DNA from: Ixodes scapularis
Taxonomy: Eukaryota; Arthropoda; Arachnida; Ixodida; Ixodidae
DNA: 64,000 nt
Assembly: GCF_016920785.2 (NCBI RefSeq)
Contig: NW_024609884.1
Span: 81,509,346 to 81,573,345 of the forward strand
Reading direction: 5' to 3'
Part shown: positions 33,536 through 45,420 of the stretch, piece after piece
Layout: each line of letters starts with the position of its first letter
Numbering within the stretch: position 1 is the first letter of the stretch
Notes under the pieces: model-generated
Told to the model about the DNA's origin: nothing
What the model saw: the letters and a program-made list of their open reading frames with translations, nothing else
Database searches by the model: none
Made by a program: the position numbers and the translations under genes

Positions 33536-34199
33536 CCCCGGTAGCTTTGTTGGAAGTGGCGTAAGATGAGCTCTAAAGCCACCTACACGGCGCATGGCTC
33601 CACAATATCACGAAGTTCAATCTTCGCCTCCATTCCGAAGTGAAGCTTTTGGCCTCGAATGGCTTCTTCCCAAAGTTGTTAAACGTCACTTTGTCGTCAT
33701 CGATAACTTCTACAAACGACGATCTTGCGACGAGAAAGTTCAAAGTATTCACAGCCTGCCTAGGGACAATCTAGATAGCATTGACTAACGCAGCGTATAC
33801 GATGTAGGGACACGCGGGCGCGACGTCATTACTGCAGCCGTTCAATCGCCTGACACCACGGTGTTGATCACGCGCGCTACGGTGAAGCTTGCTACGACTT
33901 TGTGTTTCACAATGTCGCTGGAATTTGAACACCGAGAGTTCGGATAGAGTGTTGTTCGAATGATTGACATCTCGTCCCGCGTGACGCCATCGCCGCGAGA
34001 GTACAGCCAGCACTCTCTGCGAACTTCGGCCCCAACTTTGTGTTTGACGAGCTTAGCGACCCTGAAATATTAAAAAAAATTGCCTGTTTTTTTTTTTTTT
34101 TTTTTTTTTTTGCGCAGACGCATTTAGAAGTAAAATGCAAGCATTAGATTCACGTTCTACTGTGAATTGAATATTTGGCTCGATGGAATTGAGGTGGGT
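33536..34199. other. No gene recognised
   Basis: The frame at 33594-33788 and the minus frames at 33771-34140 have no recognised domain. A run of 22 or more T lies at 34087-34111. Confidence 0.4.
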
Positions 34200-35105
34200 T
34201 GCGTAGGCAGTCACCTTCGCTGGTTTTCACAACGCAGGAGCAATCGTCTACTTACTGAAGAAACATAGTGGGTGTCGTAAAGAACGTACTTGATGTCTTT
34301 TGCTCGATGGCTTCCATTGTGAGGTTGGCTACATAGACGGGCACAGCAGCTCCCATGGCGGTACCACTACTTTGCTTGCAGAAACTACCAGCGAAAGAGA
34401 AGTAGGTATTCGTCAGGCACAGTTCTAGTCGGCGGCAGATTTAGTTCACGGAGAGTTGGGTTTTTTCAGGGAAAGTTGTGTCTGATGTAAGTGCCCTTCT
34501 GATGACGGGCACTGCGAGCTGAACGGGGATGCCTGTAAACACGGACACTACATCAGAGGAAACAAGGCTCCCGTCGTCGTTCACTTGCAAGTTCGAAGCT
34601 AGTTCAATGAAGTGGGGCAGTGTTTTCAATATCCGTGCTAGTTTTTCCCATAAGTGGAAGTTGCAGACGATGGACATGGTTAGACAAAGCCGGAAGCGGT
34701 GACGTCATGAAGTCGACTAATGGACGAAGATGGATTCCTGGTTTGTGATTTTTCGGTAAGCCGTAGAATGCTAGTGTTGAGCCGTTTCAGCCGATGAGGT
34801 TCAGGTAGAGGGCCCGACATTATGGATATTTGCCGAAGATAGAAAAAACGTGTCTTGTTTAGGACTGCTTGAACTTTTGATGTTGGGTCCTTCAGTAGCG
34901 TCTTGTAGGCATCTATGTTCAGGAGTTCGAGCACCTTCTTTTCATAGTCTGCATGGTCCAACAGCACGGTGGTATTTACTTTGTCAGCTGGGAGGATTAC
35001 GATGCAGTTATCTTCCCTTAACTTTCTGATGGCGGATTTTTTTTTTTTTTTCAGCGTTGTACTTTCGATGCTTCCTTGCGTTTCTCTTCGGTAGTACAAC
35101 AATGG
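34200..35105 (-). mobile_element. Penelope-like reverse transcriptase fragment (PLE copy 6)
   Basis: From right to left the minus strand reads LREDNCIVILPADKVN, YEKKVLELLNIDAYK and PTSKVQAVLNK (N-terminal region). It then shows SSDVVSVFTGIPVQLAV (first palm block, with the usual N of TNIP changed to G), GSFCKQSSGTAMGA and VDDCSCVV at about 34240. The residue before VDD is a stop and at least two frame breaks are present. The endonuclease is absent. An A-run at 35039-35051 on the minus strand explains a string of lysines. Confidence 0.82.
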
Positions 35106-35379
35106 CTTTTAAGTGGGCTTCCTCGCGGACGTTAGTCTAACTTCTGTAAACCCTCTTCAACGAAAGTTGCAATCAATGCCAGGGGAGGAAGCACAGTTGT
35201 ATGAATTTTCTTTCTTTCGCCAACACGAGGATTTCGGTGGGAGACAGGCCTATCAAAGAAAGGTTTTCGACAAAACCTTTGCTAGATGTCTGAGGTAAGG
35301 TAGAGCGGACCTTGAAGATAAACAAGTTCCTTCCGACTTGGCAAATTCCTTCATGGCCCACGCAAGTGTCATGCATGTC

Positions 35380-35690
35380 ACATGTGTGTAAAAGCCGAAA
35401 TTTGACAGCATGATTTTTGGCAAAGGCGCTGACAAAATTGCAAGGGAATTGCTGGAAGCCTTTGAGATAGTAAAAGAGGGTGATAATTGTGTCGCCAGTC
35501 AAACATCGGTGCTTTTACACAGGAAATAAATAACTTTTTTAAGCACGTGTTGACGATATGACGGTATGGTTGTTTACCTCGGCTTTTTTATTATACGTTT
35601 AGTTGAAGCTTTGCGATCCTCCTGCCAATGACTCCTTTCGTCGGTGTTTTTTTTTTGTTTCGCGCTGACATCAGTTTGTAATCATGACCC
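35380..35690 (+). mobile_element. Penelope-like 3' end (PLE copy 7), next to exon A3
   Basis: The plus strand has 'aaatttgacagcatgattt', then the ARELLEAFE-type end of the endonuclease and the shared 3' tail (35530-35690). The tail ends in the same position relative to A3 as copies 1 and 2 do relative to A1 and A2. Confidence 0.75.
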
Positions 35691-35810
35691 AACACGCCTG
35701 CATCACTACATTGATTAGCTAACGAATGAAAGCTCAGAAGAGAGGCCTTTGGAAAGAAGCGAATAAGCTGCTTCCAGAAGATGCGATTTTAGAAGGACGC
35801 GACCACTTAC

Positions 35811-36116
35811 CGTCTTGTTCTGTTGTGAAGTTGGTCGTGAGCTCTGGACCGGGTTTGACGGTCACAGCGTGTACAGAGATGATGTAGACGGTGTATGGGC
35901 GTAGCTCTTCGAAGCTGACGAGGTGCGACGACATGGGCGCAATTAGTTTGGTCTCGGTTTGTTCGATCGGACTGCACGGGAGGACCAGGCGCAGTGGTCT
36001 GTAGACCACTTCGTATTCACGAATGCGACCATTGGGCGTGGCCGGTGGTAACCAGGTGAAGCTCGCCTGCCGTGCGAAGCTTCTTGTCATCTGAAGTTGC
36101 CGAACTTGGCTGGGCG
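35811..36116 (-). CDS. FN3-domain exon A3 of the multi-FN3 gene (cassette 3)
   Basis: This 306-nt, phase 1-1 exon has acceptor CTATGCAG and donor GTAAGT. The 102 residues run from APSQVRQLQM to TTNFTTEQD with Trp22, GRIREYEVVYRP and LRPYTVYIISVHAV. Differences from the other A exons cluster in the C-terminal half (APMSSHLVSFEE, PELTT). The first part, about 105 nt with the acceptor, is identical to exon A1. Its reading frame is intact. Confidence 0.88.
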
Positions 36117-37828
36117 CTGCATAGAAAAAGAAGTAACGCAGAAATAACCCTCTGGTAATTTTTGTTTGTTCGTTCGCTCTTTTCGCTCTAAGCAAGAGCA
36201 AGTAGCTCAAGCCTGTGTCTCACAACCGTGTAACGTTAAATGGCTTGAAATATGACAGGGTATACGGTTTCTGGTGTTTCCGTTCCAATCTCGCAGATTG
36301 TCGAGCGTCTCTAAAGCGCCTAAAAGTCTGTGTCCTTCTTCAAGGGGCAGCTTTCAGGGACCCAGGGAATAATAACCGCTGCCGCTTAAAAAAGTAAGGA
36401 AGTGGCCGAAAGCTGCTGGAACGTCATATATTGCCGCTAACTCTGCGGTTCAACATCTAGCGTTCGACGCTAATTGTCCCTGCGAGAGAAGCCCCGCTGA
36501 ACTTCTATACGGCGAGCATGTATTCTAATATGCCTCTTTGGCGCATTGGAACGCCAAGAGGGACACGCCAATCAAAGGGCAATTCAGAGAACGCATAGAT
36601 AAGGCGCAATGACAAGGCAGCGAAGCTCGCGTTCAAATTGGTTCAAAGTCGGGGGTCAACAAACGCACGAGATGCGCGAGAAGCAGACGAACTTGCACGC
36701 CGTATATACTCGTGGACGTGCCGTCCTCAGCGAACCTGACTGTCTACAGTGTCGTTTACCGACTCGATATACCGTCGGGCGTGTCCAGAAGGTGCCGAAA
36801 GGTTAGCTCACCTGAGTAAATGAAAAACTCTGTTTCCTCTATAACTCCGCATATACATTTAACAACAAAAAAAAAAATTATATTTAACTGTGGCGCTACT
36901 TTGAGCCAAATGAAGTGAAGAGTAAGTAAGTCGATTCTATTCTCTTTCCATTTCACAATTTGTTTTTCAATCGTAGAAGAGACCTTGTGCTCTATGCTTC
37001 TTGTAAACTCAGTTTTTCCGGTGACATTTTTAGATTTGATTTGTTCATATGACTACTTTGGGTCCTGACCTGATGTGATAACAATAATTAAAATGACACC
37101 GCCCATCTAACGTACTCGCCTTTTTAATAGAACGAGGAAGCAAGTACACTGTCCTTCTCGCTGCTCAATTCACTCAGAAACTAAACAAGCTCACCATGTC
37201 TTTAAAAAAAATAAAAAAAAATAAAAATCAGTTATTACAGTTCTTGTTTTCTGGACGAATTCTATTACAACCCTTCTACTTGTCTTTCAATATTAATATT
37301 TTTTTAATTTTTTTTTTTAAGGCGAGATCCCCAAGTTTGTAGCTTTATCTTAGGCAGATGCTCCTGCTGATCGAGAGTTCGCGCAGCCGAGATGCATCCT
37401 TCAGCAAAGAGCTCGCGCTTGTAGCTATAGTACTGGAATTGTTGTACACTACAAAAAGCTGGCAAGCAAAAGATAAAGCGAAACAATCCGCAGATGAACA
37501 CAGATAGGTTAAAACTATGTGAATACCTTAAAAGAGCGGAGCAACTTTTCGAGCGAAAATAAATCGGCGAGATGAGAACACGATGGCGCTTGCGATTTCT
37601 GGCACTCAAAAAATCGGAACCGGGACTCGTAGCCGGTTTCCTGCGGGGTGGGTCACAGCGGATCGCGGGCCGCATGCGGCCCGCGGGCAGCGTGTTTTAG
37701 ATCCCTGCAGTCTAGCCGATGCGTGCACGTTTGTCATTCACACGCGTACTCATCACCAAGCCTGGCTGCCTGATCGAGTTCTAGTTCGGCTGTTAAAGAC
37801 ATGCAATGCAAGACTATAGCCGGGAACA
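36117..37828. repeat. Cassette-duplicated intron between B3 and A3, first part
   Basis: It matches cassette 4 (56675-57200 and 58300-59610) with landmarks 'tttttagatttgatttgttc', 'gcatccttcagcaaagagct', 'gagcggagcaacttttcgag' and 'gcgtactcatca'. AT-rich homopolymers lie near 37205-37320. No gene was found. Confidence 0.78.
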
Positions 37829-38416
37829 CATTTGCTAAAAAAAGAACCGAAAATCGGAGAGAAATCGGAGGCTGCGAAAGTCGTAGCTTGCGATTTTCGG
37901 AAGACGAGCCACATCAGGTGGAATGCGCGGCGCGGAAATCGCAATGCGCTGCGGTTTTCGTGCTCCGACTTCAGGAGGCTGTTCGGTAGTCATGCGAACT
38001 GGCGTCCCATATTTCGCGCCTCTTAAAACTTCAGCTATTAAAACCTCGTTGAATGCCACGCGAGCCTTTGTACCACCACCCTTTGATAGAGACAGAAGGG
38101 GTTTTCAACGAAGGTTGAGATGAGAACGCAGGGATGGCATACGATGTTGCCTGCGCTGCTTCCGAAGCTGCGTGAGCCGCCATGTTGCGAGCCGATCGTA
38201 GCTTTTCGTTCCGTCCCGTTCCGGGCTTTCGCTCACCGAGCTCCTCCGCCCCAAATTCGGAGGCGCCGTGCGAAAATATCTGGCGCTGCAGATCTTTCGA
38301 ACCGCTCCCGATTTTCGGAAAAGGGGAGGAGCAAGGGAGGAGCCTAGCTGCCGTGCGATTTTCGTGTGCGGTTTTCGCACAATATTCGGCTTTTTTTCGC
38401 AAATGTGTTCGAGGCT
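37829..38416. mobile_element. TIR element of about 590 bp with an empty site in cassette 4
   Basis: Left end 'cgggaacacatttgctaaaa' and right end 'tttcgcaaatgtgttcgagg' are inverted, followed inside by A/T-runs and ccgaaaat/attcggc words. Cassette 4 reads straight across at about 59605-59625 ('gcaggactatgtgtcaagtc'). Internal frames on both strands reflect GC-rich palindromic sequence and are not genes. Confidence 0.78.
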
Positions 38417-38689
38417 TATGTGTCAAGTCCGACAAGTCGCGTCAAGGCTTATTTCAAACTTATTGCGGAATGCGTCATGAGCCGAGCCTACCGCCAAGCT
38501 AAATGCACGCTAGTTGCCATGCATACAACACGTGAGTCCGTCTTGTTCTTAAAATCTTTCGGAACCCAATATGTTGGATATACCGAAGTATTTGAAAGTA
38601 AACTTCGCTTGCAGCAGCTAAGTCGCGTCTTGAAAGTCATAAATATCAAAGCAGAATGTGATTTTCAGCGAAGTCATCACAAGGAGAAC

Positions 38690-39670
38690 CTTTTTTTTAC
38701 TTTTTACAGCGAAGATGTTTTGTGGCTAGGGTTCCGTGGATCTTTCATGTGCGTTAACAAAAACTCTACGCCTGAAACGCCACACGCGCCGCACGCACAC
38801 GCCTTCCCCGTATAAAAGATTCGAAGTAAATAAACCAAATAAAGCGTTGACGAACGCGTGTGCAAGATACCATTTGTTTTAGGCTTTTGCTCTAGAACAG
38901 TTACTGCTGCAGACGCCGGCACGTGCGGCGAGTGGAACATCATTTCCTGCTTTCTGCTTGATGCTTGGGTAATTTAGCAGTAAGTGACTATACCTATATT
39001 GCTATATTACTCAAGCGTCAAGGAGAATGCGGGGATTGGTGTTTCACGCGCTGCACGGTCCGGTGTCTGCACTGTTCTAAAGCAAAAGCCCAAAACAAAT
39101 GGCATCTGGCACGCGCGTTCGTCAACGCTTTATTTTGGTTATTTATTTCGAATCTTTTATACGGGGAAGGCGTGCGCGTGTGACGCGTGGAACACCAATC
39201 CCTGCATTCTCCTTGATGCTTGGGTAATATAGCAAATGGTCTACTCAATAGATTCGTTATCAGTAGGCACCATTTTCAAGATCAATAGACTCTCAGGTAG
39301 ATAACAAAGGTTTCTCAAAGATTTGCCGCTGTGCGACCCGCGTCGGCCATGTCTATACGCACGCACCACCCACTCTTTGTCGTCGTTCCAAGCGCTTGCG
39401 TGCCTAGTTCCCTTTCCTTCCGCTCTCCCGGGGTGACGGTCTCGTCGCGCGTGTCTAGTTTCCTCCGGCTCCTCGGGGCGGCGATAGTCGTCCACTCGAA
39501 ATAATGACCACCGATCAAGAAACACTAAATGTGTGCGTATTTTTCGTCACAATGACCACCGATCAAGAGAATAAATCTGTTCGTACCTTTGTTCAAAATT
39601 CTGTGTCACGTCTGTGTCGTGTGCGAAACAGCTTCGCTGGTCATCTACCTTCACAGAGTGGAATGGCTCA
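38690..39670. mobile_element. Composite insertion X, copy 1
   Basis: Cassette 4 lacks it: flanking words 'gcgaagtcatcacaag' and 'attactcgc' are nearly adjacent at 59866-59930. The insertion carries 'aataaagcgttgacgaacgcg', a palindromic pair around 38995-39240 ('tcaaggagaatgcggggatt' and complement), and an end 'agagtggaatggctcatcat'. The same modules occur at 48555-49535. No protein is recognised. Confidence 0.65.
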
Positions 39671-39839
39671 TCATTTTTTATTCGTACATTACTCGCTCGC
39701 AAATATACTTGCCGAGTATCTCCGAATGTAATTTAATTACTTCATTTCAGTAATTGCATTCTGGTAGTTAGTTGAAGCAAAAGTAACTTAAATACTACTA
39801 TAGACACATTTCAAATGGGTATTTAGTACCTTAGCTTAA

Positions 39840-40331
39840 CTACTTTTGTTATGTATTTTGCACAACACTGGTTTACACCCCATTTTGTAGCACAAAGTAA
39901 GGCACACGCGCTCCGCACACCTGCAAGGTCAGACTCGCCCCAGCATCCGCGCAAGCCCGTGAGCTCGACTCCCCTCTCGCCTTTGTCCTTCCCTACTCTC
40001 CTCCTCTCTACGCGGCGCACTTCCCTTTCCACTGTTTTGTCCACAAACGGACGCCGTCAGCTTTTCCCTGTTATGTGGGTACTAATGCTTACGCATGAAG
40101 GAGCCCAATCAGGAACTATGCGGAAAGTGAATAATGTCACCAGAATTAAACATATGTCGGTTTTAATAAGTTACCAATGACTAGTCACGTTCACGCATGT
40201 TTCTTCTCATCCATGTTTTTTTTTTTTTTGTGTGTGTGTTGTTTTTACTGATGGTACCTCAAACATATTTACAAAAACGACGTCTGTACCTTTGATTCGT
40301 GCTGTCAGTAATTCGGTGGGAAATGTCTCAC
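39840..40331. repeat. Cassette-duplicated intron 3' of exon B3
   Basis: Paralogous to 17930-18422 and 60070-60554. A T-run followed by GT repeats (40218-40243) is specific to this copy. Confidence 0.78.
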
Positions 40332-40628
40332 CGGCAGGTGACGTGGTGAAGTTGAGCTCGGCAGCGACTTGAGAGCGACCCGCGTCGTTCTCTGCGAACA
40401 CCTTGGCCCGGTAGCGCGTGTAGGGCAGCAGGTCGCTGAAGACGAGTCTCATGTCCCCCGTGGTGTGGTTCAGCAGCCTGCTCTCCCACGGGTCGGCGCT
40501 GTCCAGTTCCAAGTAGTAGCGGCGCACCACGCCGTTCGCAAGTTCACAGGGGACGGGCCCCCAGAAGATCACGTACTCGTCACCCGTCCCTTTCGAGTAG
40601 TTCAGGGCCGTCGGGGTTCCCTCGGGAA
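40332..40628 (-). CDS. FN3-domain exon B3 of the multi-FN3 gene (cassette 3)
   Basis: This 297-nt, phase 1-1 exon begins after TTTCTGTACAG and ends before GTGAGA. Its 99 residues match B4 except Glu for Lys after YYL. Trp23, Cys28, NHT and NFT are kept. The MRLVFSDLL variant (Val where B1 and B2 have Gly) is shared with B4, so B3 and B4 are the closest pair. The reading frame is intact. Confidence 0.9.
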
Positions 40629-41400
40629 CTGTACAGAAACATCAGATTTACGTTACCGGTTGTTCTCTTGAGTATTCAGCATGCTGAGTACGATGAGACA
40701 TATCAACACAAGTTAGCGCCGTTGAAGATACTAGATAAGTTTGCCGCGGTATATATTGTGCTCATGCAGAGTGGAGAATAAATATCAATGTGATTTAAAT
40801 CATGATTTCAACGAGACCACTTTTACTGTGATGAATTAAAACAAACCTTTCCTGCAAAAATAAATCCGAAATATTTTTTTTTTTAATTTGTCGTTTGTCT
40901 ATCATTTCATGCTTTCCATGTGCATGTGTTTTGTATTTAAATCAAATAATCATTATGCAAGAAAAGTTTATATCAGCCTGAACACGAGCAAAAAGAAGTT
41001 CTCTTCTGAGCAAATTAGAGCGTTGAACTTGATTACTACCTTCTACTTCGTTCGCCAGCTACGTAGCGTCCTACTACAACAAAATCTGAACGCAAAAGCA
41101 AGAATCAAAAACTAGAAACGTAATGTATTGCATTCAAGTCGGAACTCGAGAGAAAAATCTAAAAAACGTTTGTACTAACTCAAACAAGTCAAGCTCTTTT
41201 CGATCTAGTATAGCGGACATTAGAGCAATAAAAGGTTCTTAATTAAACATGTACTTTAGATTTACAGTAATAATTTCTTCCGCATTGTTACCATTGATCG
41301 GATGAATTAATCAATCAATCTACCATGTTCTGATTTAAATAGAATAGAGCCTTATATAAATCAAACAAATCTGAATCATTTTATGTTTTCCCACACGAGC
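40629..41400. repeat. Cassette-duplicated 5' flank of exon B3 (truncated)
   Basis: Same order of landmarks as the flanks of B1, B2 and B4 up to 'tatgttttcccacac' near 41395. Beyond this the equivalent sequence is displaced by later insertions and is picked up again at 49548-49583 and 54056. Confidence 0.75.
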
Positions 41401-42019
41401 TTGTGTAACGTAGTCATGCCATACCCGGAACTCAAGTAAAGAATAACTCGATAAAGCATTTTGTTCTTCTACACATTTCCGTCTTATGCCATTGAGGGTA
41501 AAAACAAAGAGAAAATATCAGTCATTCAAAAACATTTAAAGACAGATTTTATCAAGCATTGAGTCAAAGCTTTCGTCGGTTCTAAAGTACGCGTGGAGTC
41601 CCAGTTCCGGCGAAGTGGGTTCTGTCAAAACTGTTAACCCGCAGCTCATGGTGCCATACTTATCACAACAACGAACGCCGGTTCCATTTTAAAAATATTT
41701 GAATCCATCTATGTAGATAAAGTCTACAATTGTGAGTCTGAGCTTCCTCCATGACAGCAGAGTGCATCACTGAAGAGACCTTTTGTAGACTGTCAGCATC
41801 TTAGGTTAAGACAGGGAACAATGGTGGTTGCAGCGCGAGGGGAAATATGGGACGGGGGTGGTGAAGACGGGGCTTTTGGCGGGAATGCGACACTGAGTAA
41901 TTGAGCACGGGGTTTTCGAAACATGGGGCTAATAACGTGGGGCTTTTGCGACAGGAATTCAGCACGCAAGGCAGTCGTGCTACGCCCCTTTTGGCACCTT
42001 CTCGGAAATCCCCAGCAAG
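41401..42019. other. Unassigned; probable 5' region of the DDE element
   Basis: GC-rich sequence from about 41810 precedes the transposase relic. The minus frames at 41793-42371 are antisense to it. No terminal inverted repeat was recognised. Confidence 0.4.
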
Positions 42020-43171
42020 TGAAGGCAAGAGGCGGCGCAAAGTAAAGTACGGTGATTTCACGTTGTGCGCACTGAGATTTTGCGTCCACCGTTTCTTTCG
42101 ATGGAACGAGGTCCCCACGGTCAAAAAGGTAACGGCAGAATCCTGCTCGAGTACTGGAGTTCCCTCGTTGAAGGCTTGGACTGTGCGTTGCCTTCTTCAC
42201 GACATCGGACTCGAGCATCACAAAGTGAACGAAACTCGCGGTTAATTGAACGAGAGCACATCGTCGCCTGGTAGCAGAGGTACCTGCATGAGATCGCACG
42301 TCACCGGCCAGATGGTTGGAAGATCTTCTACCTGGACGAGAAGTGGGCGACGATAGGTTGCACTGTCTCAAGGGTGTGGGTAGACACGACCGTGGCCTCG
42401 CGTCTCACGACGCCTTCATGCGTGGTCTCTCGACGGGCCTCACACAGCCACCGGGGAAGGGCCAATGCCTTATAGTTACCCACATAGTCAATGAGGACGG
42501 CTTATTCGACGGCTTTCTCGACGGCTGCCTGGACGTGTTCTGTGGCCCAAAAACTGGAGATTACCATGAGGAAATGGATGGCGCCCGCTTCGATAAGTGG
42601 CCGACGGTGTTCTCGACAAACTGCCGACGGGAAGTGTTACCGTCATGGACGTTGCTTCTTACCATTTCCGGCGTTTGGAAGCAGTGCCGACGACGAGTTT
42701 CCGCAAGGACGACATCCGACAGGGGCTGATGTCTCAAAAAAATTCATAGGACCCCAAGATGCTGAAGAAGCAGCTACTCGACATTTTGGCGTTGGTGAAG
42801 TCACATCACACCTAAAGTATCGTGTGGACAGTGCTGCTGAGACGGCTACCTGCAATTGTGGTCAGGCTCCCGCCTTATCACTGCGAGTTTAATCCCATTG
42901 AACTGATTTGGGCCCAGAAAAAGAATGACGTTGCTGCCCGAAACACGACGTTCAAGATCGTCGACGTGGGGACACTCCTCAACGAAGAAGTTGGCTAGGT
43001 CACTACTGACAACTGGATTAATGGTGTGAGACATGTTATTGACATTGAAGAAACGTTCAGGCGATGGGATACCACAGGTGCTCACATCCAGCTCATTCTC
43101 ATCCAGTTGAATGGAGAGGAGACCCCATCCGAGAGCGACCTGTCTGGTGTTGAGCAACTTGACGAAGCGTA
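42020..43171 (+). pseudogene. DDE (Tc1/IS630-like) transposase relic
   Basis: Three plus-strand frames, taken in turn, give the blocks GWKIFYLDEKWA (first Asp), VSRVWVDTTVA, GLSTGLTQPPGKGQCLIVTH, DYHEEMDGARFDKW, VMDVASYH (second Asp; the usual N after it is V), KYRVDSAAET and YHCEFNPIELIWAQ (third acidic position). They end in an acidic SGVEQLDEA before a stop at about 43171. This is the order of a large DDE transposase family found in many arthropods. At least four frame breaks make it non-functional. Confidence 0.82.
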
Positions 43172-43631
43172 ACGCAAACATTATGGAGTAAGCATGGATT
43201 ATATCAAACCACAACACTTTCCTTTTAAGAACCACTCATGTGCTGTAAAATCGAATAGTCATACTTGTCCACAACTAAGCATCCGTCTCTCATGTAGTCA
43301 TTCTTCTTTGCTTCGTTTGCTTATTGTTCATGGCTTTTCGATATAACAGCTACCAAGCAAACTTTTATTTTGGTTGCAATACTGCCTAAGCTCGTGTATG
43401 TATTCTACTGTGCCATGAATCACCAGTTTGGAGATCAATTTCGCCAAAACAAATGTTTGCAGCCCATCTACGGCAGAGACATGCATCATATGTCATATTG
43501 GCCTTCCCGCTGTCTAAACATCTTCACTGTGAAGCAAATCAGATTTTGGTGGTAAATAAGCTCTTTTTTTGTCCGAGAAACACGACAGCACAGATCACTG
43601 CCACTGCTGTGCTTTAAAGAATAAACGGGTG
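43172..43631. other. No gene recognised
   Basis: Sequence between the transposase relic and the satellite; no motif was identified. Confidence 0.4.
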
Positions 43632-44735
43632 TCTCCGGCCATTCACACGATTGAGGCCATTGGGAGAATAACAATAACGTGGAGAGCAAATTCCCTCTGC
43701 CAGAGCTCTGTTTTGACGTATAAAGGGTACGCCTGTGGCCATTCGCACGATTGATGTCACTCTGACAATAACATTAACGTGTGTAAGCAATTCGGGCAGC
43801 GAGCTCTCATTGCCAGTGATCAGTTTCGAAGCATAAATGAGACGTCTGTGGCCACTCACACGACTGAGGCCACTCTGAGAATCACAATAACGTGCGTCAG
43901 CACTGTAGGCAGCGAGCTCTCACGCCAAGTGATCTGTTTCGAAGCATAAACAGGACCTCTGTAGCCATTCACACGGTTGAGGCAACTCTGAGAACAGGAG
44001 TAACGTGTGGAAGCACAGTGGACAGCAAACTCTTAGTGCCACTGGTTTGTTTCGAAGCATAAACGGGACGCCAGTAGCCAAACCCATAGCAGGGCACTCT
44101 AGGAATAACACTAATATGTGTTAGCAAAGTAGAGTCATAATCCAAGTGCCAGTGATCTGTTTCAAAGCATGAGCAAGACCTTTGTGGCCATTCACACAAC
44201 TGAGGCAACTCTGAGAATAGCAATTACGTGTGGAAGCACAATCGACAGCAAAATCTTAGTGCCCGTGATCTGCTTCCAAGCATCACAGGAATGCCTGTGG
44301 CAAAACACACAATTGAGGGCACTCTGTGAATAACAATAATGTATGTTAGCATAGTGGAGAGCAAAAACTCAGTGCCAGTGCTCCGTTCCGTAGCATTAAC
44401 TGGACGTCTGTGGCCATTTACATGACCCAGGCCACTTTGAGAATCACAATAACGTGTGTCAGCAATGTGGGCAACGAACTCTCAGTGCCAGTGCTCCGTT
44501 TCGTAGCATAAATGGACGTCTGTGGCCATTCACATGACTGAGGCCACTATGAGAATCACAATAACGTGTGTCACCAATGTGTGCAGCGAGATCTCACTCT
44601 CAGTGGTCTATTTCGAAGCATAAATGGGACGTCTGTGGCCATTCACACGACTGAGGCCACTCTGGAAATAACAAAACCTTGTATTAGCACAGTGGAGAGC
44701 AAAATCCCAGTGCTGGTGCTCTGTTCAGAAGCGTA
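43632..44735. repeat. Tandem satellite, period about 114 bp, roughly ten copies
   Basis: The word 'tggccattcacac' or close variants recurs near 43735, 43849, 43964, 44189, 44411, 44523 and 44635, giving spacings of 112-115 bp. It is followed in each unit by 'gaggccactctgagaat', 'aataacgtgtg' and 'gtttcgaagcataa'. As the period is near 3 x 38, frames stay open across units on the minus strand, but these are not genes. Confidence 0.85.
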
Positions 44736-45420
44736 ATAGGGACATCGAAAGCTCCCTTGAAGTTAACGGCCATTATGACTCTCGGGTCGCACTTCGGCGA
44801 GTTGACTAACAAGCCGTGGAGGATGAGGAGCAGGCTGCCCTGGGCGCCGAGGTGCGGTCTGAAGGGGTGTGGCATAGATTTCCTGACTTTCAGCTGTGCC
44901 ATTGTACTCGCTTGAAATATATTGTGAAAACAGCACCGATTGTTTGATGTGAGGGAAAGTCTGCTACAACATCGGTGAAGGGTATGTGAGATGACTGAGA
45001 TCTGGGGAATGCCAATGCCTTCGCTGGTAACTGGGCCTATTGTCAATCTGACTCAAGCTTGATATCGTGAGTCTTGCAGGAATGTTGTGATGAAGTGAAG
45101 CGGTCTTCCATAAAGCCCTCAGTTTTGAGCCCCCCCGGACTAGTGCAGTGTACAGAATTATATCGAACCTTTTTGGAGCCAATTAGAACCGCAATGCACA
45201 AATTGCAGCCAGACTTGTTGCCAAGGACAGCGTTGTGATGTGAAGTAATGAATGGCCGTGTTGAGCGCTTGGATAGCTTCTGAAACTGGTCTAGAATGAA
45301 TGGAGGTGTTCCTCGGTTCTGTGATGCTGTGGTCTGTAGCAGGTATAATCCTGTTTTCCGTTGGCGCTGCTGCAGTGCCCCCGTCAGCTGGCCCAGAGGT
45401 CAAATAAGTGTAGGTCACGA
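44736..45420 (-). pseudogene. Second non-LTR retrotransposon fragment (RT fingers)
   Basis: The minus strand contains FRPHLGAQGSLLLILHGLL, then VIMAVNFKGAFD, which correspond to the FRP-x5-Q and first catalytic Asp (LDxKGAFD) blocks of LINE reverse transcriptases. Weak upstream family sequence lies in a second frame. The copy ends abruptly at the satellite after the first catalytic Asp. It is a different LINE from the one at 18.8-26.5 kb. Confidence 0.65.

Noticed and set aside
32938..33569. Two near-identical MEVFDVIF proteins on opposite strands
   Set aside because: Explained by the inverted arms of a foldback element.
43614..44223. Repetitive minus-strand frames as a repeat protein
   Set aside because: The 114-bp satellite period keeps frames open; there is no start, splice or domain evidence.
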